A stretch of 64,000 nt of DNA from Voacanga thouarsii (taxonomy: Eukaryota; Streptophyta; Magnoliopsida; Gentianales; Apocynaceae): assembly GCA_026120185.1 (NCBI GenBank), contig JANUWF010001101.1:868001-932000 (forward strand). Reading direction: 5' to 3'. The position numbers were made by a program, and so were the translations under genes. Every line of letters begins with the position of its first letter. Position 1 is the first letter of the stretch. A model generated the notes under the pieces. That model was not told where the DNA came from, made no database searches, and saw only the letters and a program-made list of their open reading frames with translations. This document shows, in pieces, positions 1 to 12,539 of this stretch.

Positions 1-36
1 TTGGACTGAAAAAGGAATCTGAATGTAGTACTTACT

Positions 37-744
37 ATGGAAAAGTATAAGTATGTTATGACCGATCCCTGTCTTGAAATTAGGAAAGATTCCACGAACC
101 AGAATCGTGAGGCTGAGAAGGCATAAAGAAAAGCTGATGAAATGGCTCGATGCTATATGTTGGCTTCTATGTCTAATGTTTTCCAGTATAAGTACGAAAA
201 CATACCTACTGCATATGACATCGATGTATCATTGAGTACTATGTTTGCTAATAAGATCCGACCCGCAAGGCAAGAAGCACTTACAGCAATCATGAACACT
301 AAGATAGCTAAGAGGGCATCGGTTCATGAGCATATGCACAAGATGATTGCTCATTTCAAGGAGGCTGAGGTCCTAAGGGAAACAATCGATATTGAGAGCC
401 AAATTGACATGGTTTTTGAAACTTTGCCAAATTCATATTCTCAATTCAAGTTAAATTATAACATAAAAAAGTTGAATATGTCTTTAACTGAGTTGATAAA
501 AGAACTCCAGGCTGCTGAGAAAATTATGAAGTCTAAGTCAAAGATTTTGGTTATTCGTTCTGGTTCATCTTCTAGAACTAGGCCTAAGCCCCAAAAGTTC
601 AAGAAGAAGAAGGCCCAAAACAATGTAGGGGCCCAGCCCAAGGGATCCAAGCCCGATCTGTCCAAGCCCAGTGACAAGCTAATGGCAAGTGCTTCAAGTG
701 TGACAAGAAAGGACATTTCAAGAAGAATTATCCAGATTTCTTAG
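37..744 (+). pseudogene. copia gag (UBN2-type) remnant with zinc knuckle
   Basis: The gag frame can be read from ATG 37 through one stop codon (124-126), then open from ATG 142 to 744. It has the helical UBN2-type body typical of copia gag (LTALMNTK-like and DIESQIDMVFETLP-like stretches) followed by a Lys/Pro-rich linker. A zinc knuckle is encoded at about 681-732 in a frame shifted from the main ORF: CFKC, then GH, but the last cysteine of CX2CX4HX4C reads tyrosine (TAT). The protein would coat the element's RNA in virus-like particles; this copy cannot make a normal knuckle. Confidence 0.82.
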
Positions 745-1215
745 CCAAAATCCTCTTCATGCATTATTCTATACTTAGAGTCTATATTAATGATTGGGTC
801 ATCATCCACTTGGATTGTTGATTTTAGAGCTGCTAACCATATATGTAACTCCTTACAAGGGTTCAATAAGATAAGGCAACTTAGTAGATTAGAGCATGGA
901 CTTAAAGTGGGCAACAGAATATAAGTGTGGGCCGAAGTAGTGGGAGACTTAGAATTTTTATTTGATTGTAATAGGATTTTAGTCTTAAAATATATTTTAT
1001 ATGTTTCTAGTTTTAAACAGAATATGATTTCAGTTTCGAAATTAATTAATTAAGGATATTCTATTTCTTTCTATTCTGATATTTCAATCAGTAAAAATGA
1101 AAATATTATTTGTTACAGAAACATGTTTGTGAATCCTTTCTATATTAATCCTATTAATCATCAAATAAATAATGCTCAGATGGAACCTAATAATAAGAAG
1201 AGAAAGGTCACATCA

Positions 1216-2144
1216 AATAACTCTTATTTATGGCACTTGAGATTAGGACATGTAAATCCTAATCGGATTTAGAGGTTAATCCAAAATGGGTCTTTGAACT
1301 CATTGAAATTGGAGGAATGACCTCAATGTAAATATTGTCTTATAAATAAAATGGATAAAAGGTCCTTTACTCAAAAGGTAGAAAGGGTCAAGGAAATATT
1401 AGAGTTAGTTCATACTGATATTTGTGGTCCTATGTCTTTACCTGCTAGAGGAGGTTATGAATACTTCATTACATTCACAGATGATCACATGTGTTTTGGT
1501 TATGTTTACTTGATGAGACTCAAGTCTAACTCCTTACTCCTTTAATAAATTCAAGGAGTTTAAGGCTGAGGTATAGTGTCAAACAGGTAAACTAATCAAA
1601 AAGCTAAGGTCGGATCGTGGCGGAGAGTATCTTCTTGGTGAATTTAAGGACTACTTGGCACATTAGGGTATAGTATTTTATTTAACTGCACGTAAGACTC
1701 CCCAGCAGAAGAAATAAAATATCGATGACAATGGTCAAAAGCATGAAGAGTCATACAACTTTTCTTATTTCTTTTTGGGGATATACTTTGAAAACAACGG
1801 CATATATTCTAAACTTAGTATCTTACAAGTCAGTGCCTAAGACACCCTATGAGATGTGGACTAGATGGAAACCCAATATGAATCATCTCAAGGTTTGGAA
1901 TTGTCCAGCATATGTACTGACTAAAAGAAGTAAGTTAGACCCAAGATCAGAATTATACTACTTCGTAGGGTATTTAAAAGGAACAAATGGTGGATACTTT
2001 TATCATCTCCAAGAGGAAAAGATACTTATTAGAAGTTATGCTAAATACTTGGATGATGGACAAAATGTGTCCACTAAGGTTTCAAGTAAGGTAGAATTGG
2101 AAGAGAATTTGATTGACACTTCAACTTCAAATACCCTAATTTAG
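1216..2144 (+). pseudogene. copia GAG-pre-integrase and integrase remnant
   Basis: The GAG-pre-integrase signature WHLRLGHVNPNRI lies near 1230-1268 and is followed by a stop. The start of the integrase core (LELVHTDICGPM, then FITFTDDH) is open at 1351-1545. The core then degenerates: RSDRGGEY is seen in another frame near 1612-1632. The integrase C-terminal/linker region (TPYEMW, HLKVWNCPAYV, KLDPRSE) is open at 1725-2144. Integrase would insert the element's cDNA into the genome; the frame breaks make this copy inactive. Confidence 0.85.
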
Positions 2145-2329
2145 GAACCTAAAGAGACACAGCCAGATGTTTCTATACAAAATGAACTACGTTGTAGTGG
2201 GAGGATATCTAGGGTTCCTGAAAGATGGACTGGAGAAGCCTCTGAGGTAGTCTCCAACTATCAGAAATAAGATCCTACTAAATACGATGACTCTATTACT
2301 ATGTTGATGCAGACAAATGACAATTAGTA

Positions 2330-3125
2330 ATGAATGCCGAGATTGAGTCTACATATCTCAATCAAGTTTGGAATCTTATTGCTGCACCTGAAGGGATTAA
2401 ACTCATAAGGTGCAAGTGGATATACAAGTGAAAGAGAGGTGTAGATGAAAAGGTGGAAACCTTTAAAGTAAGGTTAGTTGCAAAAGGTTATACTCAGAAA
2501 GAATAGATCAATTATGAGGATAAATTTTCACTTGTTGCCATGTTTAAATCCATACACATTCTCTTAGCCATTGCATGTCATTATGACTACGAGATATGAC
2601 AAATAGATGTCAAGACAACCTTTCTTAATAGCTATCTTAGTGAAGACATTTACATGGCCCAACCTGAAGGCTTTATTACGAAAGGCTAAGAGCATATGGT
2701 CTGTAAGTTTAAAAAGTCTATTTATGGACTTAAGCAAGTATTATGAGCATGGAATATAAGTTTTAATGAGATTATAAATTCTTATGGTTTTATACAAAAC
2801 GTGGATAAACCATGCGTGTATAGAAAGACAGATGACAACAATGTGCCTTTTATGATACTTTAAGTAGATGACATTCTACTTATTGGAAATGATGTAGGGA
2901 TATTATCATCTATAAAGGTTTGGCTATCAAATAATTTTAGCATGAAAGATATGGGAGAAGCTAGCTACATTCTTGGAATAAAGCTTATTATCGATAGGAA
3001 GCAAAGAATGTTAGACTTATCCCAATCTGCTTACATTGACAAGATATTTGCCAGGTTTAGCATGGATCAGTGTAAAGGGACAATCATACCCTTTAGATAC
3101 GGATTGACATTATCTTCCAAATAGT
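2330..3125 (+). pseudogene. copia reverse transcriptase remnant
   Basis: Translation across several stops gives the copia RT pattern: KWIYK, KARLVAKGYTQ-like, QIDVKTTFLN, IYMAQPEGF, SIYGLKQ. The catalytic YVDD box near 2863-2874 reads stop-VDD, so the first residue of the box is lost. The open 3' part (2942-3124) has MKDMGEASYILGIKL and LSQSAYIDK, typical of the RT thumb/connection in plant copia elements. At least six in-frame stops are present. It would copy element RNA into DNA in an intact element. Confidence 0.88.
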
Positions 3126-3155
3126 ATTTTAAGATACAGGAAAAAAGGTAAAGGA

Positions 3156-3650
3156 TGAGTAGGATTCCCTATGCCTCGATAATGGGAAGTCTCATGTATG
3201 CCATGCTTTGTACAAGGCCAGATATATACTTTGCAGTAGGTATGATTAGCAAGTATTAGTCAAACCCAAGGGAAGAACATTGGTAAGTTATAAAATATAT
3301 TCTCAAGTATCTAAAAGGAACGAGGGACTATATGCTTGTTTACAGGGCCAATGACTTAATTCCTACCGGTTACACGAACTCATATTTTCAGGTGGATAAA
3401 GATAAAAGAAAATCTACTAGTGGATATGTTTTCACTTTATCTAGAGGGGCTATTTCATGGAGGAGTGTAAAACAATCTTGTATTTCTGATTCTACATTAG
3501 AAGTTGAGTATGTAGCAGCTTCAGAAGTTTCTAAAGAAGTGGTTTGACTCCAAAAGTTCCTCATAGAATTTGAAGTTGTGCCAAAAATGGATAGGCCCAT
3601 TACTATATATTGTGAATTTGGAAAACAGCTTTCGGTTTTCTTGAGAAACA
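3156..3650 (+). pseudogene. copia RNase H remnant
   Basis: Reads IPYASIMGSLMYAMLCTRPDIYFAVGM near 3165-3243, then after breaks YMLVYRANDLIPTGYTNS and KRKSTSGYVFTL, GAISWRS-KQSCISDST, EVEYVAASE (3332-3547). These are standard copia RNase H landmarks. The first catalytic position, D in the usual GYTDSD motif, is changed here (GYTNSYFQ). The frame ends at a stop near 3545, and the typical downstream part is only partly visible (TIYCEFG) before similarity fades. Confidence 0.87.
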
Positions 3651-3660
3651 AATGACAACC

Positions 3661-3897
3661 ACAATTTTCTTTATTGTTTTTCCTTCATTTTTCTTTTATC
3701 GTTTTAGCTCTTCTGTTTTTCTTCCAATTATTTCTTCACCCTAATTCTACTTTCATCAGTAGAGGTCCATAAAGATTAGAGAATACTCTGGAAGGTCAAG
3801 AGCCAGCGAACATGGTAGACATTGAACATGGAATAAGTAGACGATTAGCTAGTATACCCACGGAATAAGTAGACATTCCAGTTGACAAAGCACCATC
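3661..3897. other. 237 bp without recognised gene
   Basis: T-rich sequence after the copia RNase H fragment. No LTR end, polypurine tract or ORF of note is recognised. It joins the first base of the inverted repeat at 3898. Confidence 0.5.
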
Positions 3898-4690
3898 TGT
3901 AACACCCCATTACCTAGGCCCAACAGGGCCGGGGATGTCGCCTCGTCCAAAGAACAAGGGGTCTTTATAACTAGGTCACACAAACGAAAATAAAAACAAT
4001 ACTTCAAAATTGAATTTATTACAACCCAAAATTCAGGAACAAATCCAAAATAAATTAATTACTATCACCTCTCAAGACAACACATAAAATAAATAACATA
4101 AAGTCTTCAAAGCAGGCAACAAATCTAGCTGCTCATCTCCACAGCAGGATCGACCTGAAAACATGGAATAAAAAGTGATGAGATAAAAATCTCAGTAAGC
4201 CCATGTGTGCTTTGAGTGTTTCAGGTAAAACAGTTCATATATGCAAGCTGTAAAAATTGTATAAGAGAAAGTGCTGGTAAGCAATAAATAAGGTTAAAAA
4301 TAAAGAGTGGCATTTTGCTTTTCAAACCATACATGTGCACAATAAATACAACCACTCAAATGGGTAGCCATGGGTTACCACACGTTGGGCCCCATGACCA
4401 TATAACGGTCAAAATACCACACTTTGTGCAGACTAACAAAAGGTAAGTGATCGGCCTACCTGGTGAGATACTCCTCCTTCTCTATACCTAAACTTACTGG
4501 TTATCCACTCCAATAACACACAGTCCACATGACTGAAACTTGTTAGCTCGGACCGGCATGACCTACTGGACTGGCATCCTATCCGGGAAGGACTCACCTC
4601 TCAGAGGTGGCCACCTACTGAGAGACTTACCCTAAACCTTCAAAGACTAGTCCTAGTAATCTACCCTTATTGAGTACTCAACGATGATTG
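3898..4690 (+). repeat. left arm of long inverted repeat
   Basis: The outer ~170 bp (TGTAACACCCC, GGGGATGTCGCC, TCTTTATAAC, TATTACAAC-like words) and the inner block 4440-4690 (GTGATCGGCC, GAGATACTCCTCCTTCTC, CCCTTATTGAGTACTCA) recur inverted at the right end. The arms are diverged but collinear. Confidence 0.75.
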
Positions 4691-5481
4691 TCCCACTTAG
4701 GAAAAATTGATAATACATTGCTTTATTTGAAAATAGCAATTAAGGATTTCTAAAATTCTTGTCAAAGTTGATTTTTAGAAAGAGTTTAGTATTTATACAA
4801 AACTGCTTGTTTGATTTTCAAATGATTTTGTTTGAATGAAATAAGAAAAGAAATAGTCCTTAATTGTCTTTACAAAATGAGTGTCTATACACATTGGGTT
4901 TGGCTTGCCATAGAAATCTTTTGTCTTCAAATAAGTTTATGCAGAGGTTTACCTGATCTTTTGCTTGAGCAAATTCAAAAATCTTCCAAAGTTGACCTAA
5001 CCCCGCTTGGGGTAAACACAAGTCATAAGGTTATACTCAAGCTATATTCGCTTACATAAATAATCCTAATTCAACTTATTACAATTATGACCCTAATGTC
5101 CTAAACTTTAAGGCTAGATGATAAAGGATTTTATAAAATAAGACTAGCTTGATAAGATAAAATAACTAGGAGTTGTAAAATAATTACTAATGAGTTATAG
5201 GTTCAAATAATAAATCTTGAGTGTTGTTATTAATAAATAAACTAGGGTTTAATTGTTGAAGAATCCTAAGTTCTAGATGATATTAATAAATGGCCATTCT
5301 TAAATGGTATTTTTAAAATAAATATTAAATTATTACTAATCTCTTAATTGATACATAGTAAATAATTAATAATAAATAATTTTTATCAAGTTTTAATTAA
5401 TAGATAACAAATAAATATAAATAGTATTTATGAATATATGGTCTACAAGGTCATTAATATTTTACTTATTTGTATAAAAGG

Positions 5482-5485
<4 letters not shown>

Positions 5486-5528
<43 letters not shown>
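5486..5528. repeat. (TA)n microsatellite
   Basis: About 43 bases of alternating T and A inside the inverted-repeat element. Confidence 0.95.
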
Positions 5529-5531
<3 letters not shown>

Positions 5532-7816
5532 AATAAAAAATATCATTTATTTTACTAGTAAAATATCACTATTTCATTGAATATTCTAATTTCAAAACTT
5601 TCTAAGAATTTTGAAATCTTGGGATAGTAATAATTTTAATTGGGGTAATACAATTTGCTGTTCAAAATAGCCTAGGATCAATAAGGTCATGATCATAATT
5701 TTCCTATTGCTAACAAGATTCATGAGCATATACTCCAACATCAATCAACAAACTATTCTATTCATGAATAAAGGCTTAAATCCATACCTACTATCACATG
5801 ATCAAATCCCTACTAAGTATAATCATACTCACGGCTTCAATGAAAATAAGAACATAATATCCTATTCACCAAAGGTGACATAACATTCTGGCATGCTTAA
5901 ACATTCATAGTTTCTTAAGACATGATGAACATGCATCGATCCACAAGGAAATTCATAAAGCTTAACCATGATCAATCATTCTCATGCTCCAATCTCAACT
6001 CTTCATACATATGCATATACTCAATCCCCCATTCATATTCTATCCTTCCTATCAACAACCAAGAGACATGAATCCAAAATTTAAAAGAAAGGTTAAAGAG
6101 AAATACTTGGTTGATGACTATCTCGATGAAGATTTAAAAAGATCCACGTGCTTGAGAGTCTTGAATTGTCCAAGAGAGGAGAAAGAAAACAGCCATAGTT
6201 GTATTAACCATTTCGGCCGAGAGAAAGAGAGAGAGAGAGAGAGCATTAGTATGATATGTTAAAGATTAAAGGGAAGAAGATGAACAAAAATTGTTCTTGG
6301 TTTCCTTGATGATGTTCTTGAGACTTCAAGGAAAATTCTGGTTTTGATCCGATTGTCAATTTTTGTCTTTGAGATTTGATGTTATAAAATCCAAAAATGG
6401 ACTCTAGGGAGTATGTAGGCATGTTCTGGAGTTTTTAGGAGGGATTGGAGGTATTTAGAGTGGTCTTTGGCTTGAAGAAAGGTAGTGTGTGTTCTTGGTG
6501 AAAATGGAGAGGATTAGAGAGAAAATGCTGGACGAATTTCTGAAGAGTGTTGATTGAATGATTGAGAGAGTTCAGGGATTTCAGTTTTTAGTTTAGAGAG
6601 GAAGAGAAAATCTGGTTGTTTAAAATTTAAATGGAGAAATTTGATGAGTGTTTTAAGGTAAAAGATATGGTAATGGTATTTGATTGATGGAGGTTTCTTG
6701 GAGTTGCAAATGGCCGACTGGTTTGCTGTGTTTTGCTGAATTGAATAAGGGTTGAGGGAGCTATAAGGCTAGCCGAATTTCTGAGTGCAATGGTGGGAGG
6801 ATTTTTGGTTATGAAGCTTAATCCAAGGGTATTTTCAGAGAGTAAATGTTGGAAATTTTGGAATTCAAATGGAAATTTGATTGGAGTGATTGTAGGAGAA
6901 ATTTGAGAAGTGGTTATGGAGTCTAGTTGTGCAAGGTCAATGGAGGGGGTAATGGAGTTCAGTTCATGGCTGAACAAAGGTTAACTTACAGAAGGTTTGA
7001 GGAGGTTTTCGGCCAAGGCTTGAAAGGAACAAGGCTGGAATTTTTTTTCTAATTATGTTTCGAATTGGTTGCTGGAATTTGCTATGCAGTTTTGTGCAAT
7101 GTTCCAACCGATTTGCAGAGGGTTTTGAGAGGTGTTTGAGGGTCCTTTAAGGCTAGTTTCCAACCTTCTATATGGAGGAAAAGCAGAGGTAATTTACTGG
7201 TTTGAAAGCAGAAGAAACAGCTTTGATCTCGACCTGCTATGCTGCGAAACTACCCAAAAATTTTTTCTAGTTTGTGCAGTTTTGTGCAGTCCGGTTTTTG
7301 CACAAGAATTTCAGTCTTCAAGCTGAATAAATTGGCCATTTTCCTGGTAGTAATTGAGTAAGAAAGATGGCTGAGATTTTCGAAAGTTAGGCTGCTCAAG
7401 AATCTGGAAAAATTTTAGATTTCTTCCATGGAGAAGATGAACACTATGGAGTGAAGTTTAAAGTTCATTCATGGAGATTAATTTCCCTTGGGAACCTTCC
7501 TTAACTCCTTCCCTATTTTCAGTCAAATCTCCAACCTCTAAGAGCCATTTTTTAAATTCAAAGACCAATAATCTTTGCTGAATTTTCTGGAATTAAAATA
7601 TGAATTTGGATAAATTTTGAACAAGCTTAATTGGTGAAGAGGTTATGATAAGTTAGAGAGGTAATAGAAGGACAAAAATTCTTCTATTATTCTTTTAGGA
7701 CATAAAGATAGGATTAGGATATTCCCTTCATGTTTCCTCTAGGACAACATTCCTATTTTTATGGAATGCAAGAAAACAAAAATTCCAACTTAACTAAAAT
7801 AATCATAATAAAAACT

Positions 7817-7883
7817 TAAATGATGGGATTTGAACTCATGCCCTTAGAGATTAATTCCAAAACTCTAACCACTAAACCACAAC
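7817..7883 (-). other. tRNA-like relic (possible SINE head)
   Basis: On the minus strand, TGGTTTAGTGG fits the Pol III A-box consensus (TRGYNNARNGG) exactly, and AGTTCAAATCC fits the B box (GGTTCGANTCC) with two changes. Spacing between them is right for a tRNA. The acceptor-stem halves do not pair convincingly, so this looks like a tRNA-derived relic or SINE head and not a working tRNA gene. Confidence 0.45.
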
Positions 7884-8579
7884 AACTCTTATTCTTATTT
7901 TCTCACTCAAATATTCTTCTTATTTAATCCTCAAGCTATCCTCCAATTTTGACCTCAAGTAAAATTACCATTTTACCATTCCTACTCAATAAGTATAACT
8001 AAGCCTTTTAACCTATAAATCATAATTCTAAAGTACATAAAATCATTCAAAAATATATATATTCATGCAAAATGATATGATATGCATCCCAACCCCCTTA
8101 CTCTAGGGTTGGCTTTAGATGGGGTTTCACACTGTCGAACCTAAATCCAACTCCGGTTATTCATGTAAAACACCCTAAAAGTAAGTATTCCTAGACTTTG
8201 ACTCGAAAAAAATTTTAATTTGCTATCTTCCACTGTGTATTTATTTTTCTCGTGGTCCTTCACTAGAAACCTAGTAGCTGCCACTTAGGGGTAGAAAAAA
8301 GGGGGAAAACCCAATTCTTCTGTATTTAGAAAATTAACTTGAAGGAGATTTATAATTCTAATCCTTTAATACTTGGGGGAAAAAATTAGAGTATTTTTTT
8401 TTTCTCTATTTCCTCTTTTTTTGGTGCTGCCACCTAACTCTCTAAACCCTCTAGGATTTTAACTAGTTAATTAGAGGAAGCTTTTATTAGATAAAACTTA
8501 AAAAAAAAAATAGGATTTTCCTTAATTCTTCTTTTTTCCTTCTATTTCCTTCCATTTCCTAAACCTATTATAATTCACT

Positions 8580-8845
8580 TATAAAAGTCTATTTAAATCA
8601 GATTTTTGAGTCCTAAAAATCCCTAGCAGCCATTGTTCTCTCTCTCTCCCCCCTAACACATGAAACCCTCTCCCTTCTTGCCAAAGTTTAATTAATTTGT
8701 GGTTTACTGAGAGTTTCTGCACAAAATTACATCTTTGGAGCACCATTCTTGGATCGATTCCTTGATGATCTTGGTGGTAACGGAAGTTAGGAGACACCCA
8801 CTCGTCCCTCTACGGTTGTTCGAATTAGGCGTAATAAAAGGTAAT
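8580..8845 (+). promoter_or_regulatory. candidate Pol II promoter, pyrimidine-rich leader and splice donor
   Basis: TATAAAAG at 8580-8587 is followed about 50 bp downstream by a CT-rich leader (CTCTCTCTCTCCCCCC) and, at 8840/8841, a donor-like AAAG|GTAATG. It points towards the right inverted-repeat end. The left arm has a similar pyrimidine-rich stretch on the minus strand near 6130-6245. No coding exon was identified downstream, so this may be a decayed element promoter or a non-coding transcript. Confidence 0.3.
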
Positions 8846-10165
8846 GACCAAAGTAGTTTCTTTTCCTTGATTTTCTTATTGCCATCATTATAGAGGAAAA
8901 ATTAGGGTTTTAGGGTTTTAAATATTGTGACATGTATTCATTGATTAAAAATTTATGGTTATCATCTAAACATACTTAGACATTAAAAAAGAAACCACCT
9001 TTCAAAATATTTTTATAAAAGAAAGCACTTTTACGCTATATCCATGAAAGCTAGAAATTTTGTGATAATATACTAATTGTAGGATTTAAGGTAAAATAAA
9101 ATAGTAAAGTAATTTATTATGATAGGGTATTTTGATATTGTAATCTAGATATATTTAGAATATATTTTATGTTCAAAATCATGCAAGAAAACCCTGGGAC
9201 AAAACCCAACAATTTTTGAAAAAAAAAAAACTAAAGGGATAGTGCCCTATTTTTGTTGTACAGTCAATTTGATGCCATTATTTCGGTGTGATAAAGTCTT
9301 GAAGAAGGTCAAAATAGAGAAAACGTATCTTATGTGTGTAGCTACTAACTGTAAAACTTCAGAATTTTATGATGAGAGAATTAAATGTTACGAATTTTTT
9401 TTTTATACTGATCTGTGTTGGATAGAATACTCTTGTAGTGAAAAATAATTTTTTGAGTGCAAATAAAGTCAGGTTTTTGTGCAAGGCTATTTATATTCTA
9501 TTCTATATAAGTTTAAGTATGTCTTTGTAAAAATTGACTTTGTAAAAATTGAGGTTAATCCGAGGTGTTTGCATGTGAATTGTACATTTAAGAAAAGTGA
9601 GAAAAATGCTAGAATTTGGGATCCGCCTAAGAATTTTTAAAGAAACTCTCTATTATTAATTTGTATACTTCTATATGTATAAGAATTATAAATATTGACA
9701 CTTAGGGATGTAGTAAAGGTTTAGACAAGGATTTATTTGAAGTTTTGCTTATGGTATGTGAATGGAGAATTAATTATATAAGGAATGTGATTTCCTAAAA
9801 CATTAGGAGTAGGTTGTGACTTATTTATTTTATAACTTTTAGACTTGGAAGGTTGTCAAGGGCAAGGATCCACTTATTGGGATTAAGAAATTAATTTGCT
9901 ATACTAAGGTAAGTTCTGCATTAAAATTATTTGTAAAATATAGCAATTACAAAATTATCAAATATTTTTGATTTGTCATTGGAAACACGGGTTTTGTATT
10001 AAAATGTTCAACATGGCTAGTTTTCTTACTGTATTACAACTCACGTAGTGATTTTTTAAACAAAAGGGATTTCAAAACAATTCACTAGATTTTTGCACTA
10101 AATGATTTAATCAAGATTTACCAAGTCATACTGGATATTTTCTAATGAGTTTCCTTGATGCTAAA

Positions 10166-10967
10166 ACCTTGAGTACTCAATAAGGGTAAGTTTCTAGCAC
10201 TAGTTTAGGAAGGAGCGAGCTAGCTTTCCGATAGGCGGCTACCTCCGGGAGGTGAACTCGTTTTTTGATTAGATGACAGTGGTATGGAGTCAGGCCAGTC
10301 CAAGCTAGCAAACCAGTTCCAAGCAGGACTGTATTTCTTCGGAATGGACAACTGGTAAGTTAGAGGGGTTTGGGAGAAAGAGAAGTATCTCCACCCAGTG
10401 GGCCGATCACCCATTATACTATGATATAAGGTTTCATAGTACATGGTCATGATGTAAGGTTTCATGACTTAGGGCTATAATGCAGGATTTCATAATCCAC
10501 TTTATGTTAAGTGATTAATTTTCTTGAAATGAAATTGTTTATTGAGAATGCAAATTGAAAATGCCACTCTTATGTTTAAAACTGTTGATTACGATTGCAA
10601 TTGTGCTTTTTGGGATTTCAAAATGCATATTACGAAATTATTTCAAATAAACACTCTCACATGCACAGGACTTATTGGAAAATTTATTTCTCACATTTTT
10701 GTGAATGTTTTTTTGTTGTGAGAACTATTGACAAGGTTGGGGCTAGAGTTATACTTTACATTTTAATTATTTTACTTGGAGATAATATTCTGTCTTTTTC
10801 ATTTTGAGACTCTGTATAGATTTTACTTAAGTTGTAATACGTTCAAATTGTATTTAAAGTATTTTTTTGGATGAGTTATTTATTTGCCTCGTTATAAAGA
10901 TTCATTGTCCTTTGGATGGGGCGACATCCCCGCCTCTTTTGGAGTACTTAGGTAGTGGGGTGTTACA
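10166..10967 (-). repeat. right arm of long inverted repeat
   Basis: Reverse complement starts CTGTAACACCCCACTACC at about 10968 and proceeds through GGGGATGTCGCCCCATCC, AATCTTTATAAC and, further in, GTGATCGGCC, GGAGATACTTCTC, CCCTTATTGAGTACTC. Order and spacing match the left arm. Confidence 0.75.
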
Positions 10968-11583
10968 GGTTGTCACATTCCAAATGGGATAATAATACCC
11001 ACAATTGAATCGATCCTTAGCTACGAATAGGGTTCTAATGTATCGACAGCTGAATGTGGAACAGTCAGGTTAGGTTTGAATGAGAGAATGAGGAGATCCC
11101 ACTCCCTATGAGTGTAAACTATTACAATATTAGGGTCAAGTGTTTCACAAATGTGAGAGTCACCTCTGTGCTTTTCCCCCACTTGATGGGAGTCAAGTGC
11201 TTCATGAGTGTGAGAGCCACCTCTGTAGCCCACAATAAAAATTTGATTATTTTTGTCGCTCCACAAATATATGAAGCAAAATTTGAAAATTGTAAATTCT
11301 CTAGAAATTGGAATTATGCCAAGGTTAAATGAAGCCATGTTGTGTGTGTGTGTGTAAAGATCTACATAATACTCTTGTGATGACATATGGTAGAGTTGAA
11401 TTCAAGGAATTCATTAATTGAAATCATTAGATACAATTTATCAAGATATGTTTCTTTATTTGAATTCATTGAATTTATTGACTTAGAGAAGTAATTGAAC
11501 AAAGCCATTCATATTATATTAATAGGAATAGAGAAGGTGAAGTATCAAAATTCTGTCAGTTAACTTCTCCATTTGTATCTGAG

Positions 11584-11642
<59 letters not shown>

Positions 11643-12539
11643 TGAAATATTACTAACTTTGAGTGTAGGTAAATCACGGAGCTATTGGCAGTACAAAATT
11701 ACCTGAGTAAACATTGGGAAGGTGAAAAGACTGGATATTGTTATTTTTTTATTTGATGGTGGAATTATATGTACAAATAGTCACTTGATATAAACTTATC
11801 CTTCTCATATTATTCTATTTGAAGTAGTATAGGTATTAAGTTAAGACAGGAATTTAACTGGGAGAGTTTTCATGGCATATGTTAAACAAATGTTTTAAAG
11901 TTATATGTTATTATACATGACATAACCTAAATTACAGAAAAAAAAAAACCGGCTTGCTTGGGCCTTATACCTAATGTTATTAAACTCAATATAAATGTTT
12001 TACCTATCCTTAACGTATTTTTGTTCATGGAATCATTTAGACAGGCATTTCCCAATAATAACATGTTTATATTTCAGTTCATGAATGTATATATAAATCT
12101 CCCAAAGTATTTTTTTTACGGTTTTATTGAAGGCATAATTTGTTCATCTACAACCATATGACAAGATTTGATAACTTTACATGCATCATGAATGGAGATT
12201 GAATATGTGACACAAGCACACACGAGACTTTTTGAGACATATTTTTTAGAACTTGTGAACTATGTTTTCAGAAAGTTTAGAGCTGTGACAAGGTTGGAAG
12301 GACCAAAATCTATTTACTCATTTGATCTATATTATTTTTGTGATAGACCTCATAGTGCTATGTATTGGTTTATTTAAATTGTTAATGAAGTTGCATGTAA
12401 CCTTATGGTTGTATGGCTTTTTTACTTTTGAATTAAACTTTTGGTATTACGATAAATGTTGAACTTGTTTTTGTCTTATCTAAGTTGAAGTGTTAGGACA
12501 TTCTATGGACCATTACAAATGTAATATTCTAAATATTTT
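10968..12539. other. 1.6 kb without recognised gene
   Basis: AT-rich sequence with short ORFs that show no family motif. It includes a duplicated short phrase near 11130-11220 (GTCAAGTGCTTCA and GTGAGAG...CACCTCTGT twice) and microsatellites. Nothing else is supported. Confidence 0.5.
11582..11640. repeat. (CT)n(TA)n compound microsatellite
   Basis: A run of alternating C and T passes directly into a run of alternating T and A. Confidence 0.95.

Larger units (their letters stand above)
1..3660 (+). mobile_element. Ty1/copia retrotransposon remnant, 5' end outside window
   Basis: Pieces appear in copia order: gag with a zinc knuckle, GAG-pre-integrase and integrase, reverse transcriptase, RNase H. 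All frames carry stop codons and frameshifts. No LTR is visible: the left one would lie before base 1, and recognisable coding stops near 3650 in the RNase H. The order gag-INT-RT-RH separates it from gypsy elements, where INT follows RH. It is a dead fossil copy; the 3' end is probably lost or displaced by the inverted-repeat element starting at 3898. Confidence 0.9.
3898..10967. mobile_element. ~7-kb element bounded by long inverted repeats (TGTAACACCCC ends)
   Basis: Left end starts TGTAACACCCCATTACCTAG; right end is its inverted counterpart (CTAAGTAGTGGGGTGTTACA-like, ending at 10967). Matching blocks run inward on both sides for about 800 bp, including a 17-bp perfect match, CCCTTATTGAGTACTCA, near 4665-4682 and its complement near 10171-10188. 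No matching target-site duplication was found, and no transposase was recognised inside. It could be a foldback/Mutator-type element with long terminal inverted repeats, or two LTRs of one family in opposite orientation. The interior is AT-rich and non-coding as far as I can see. Confidence 0.6.

Noticed and set aside
6627..6977. 116-codon minus-strand ORF in the inverted-repeat element
   Set aside because: Composition is Ser/Thr/Phe/Ile-rich with no domain pattern; AT-rich DNA gives such frames by chance.
3889..10976. 9-bp target duplication for a Mutator-type assignment
   Set aside because: AGCACCATC (left) and GGTTGTCAC (right) do not match, so the Mutator assignment is left open.
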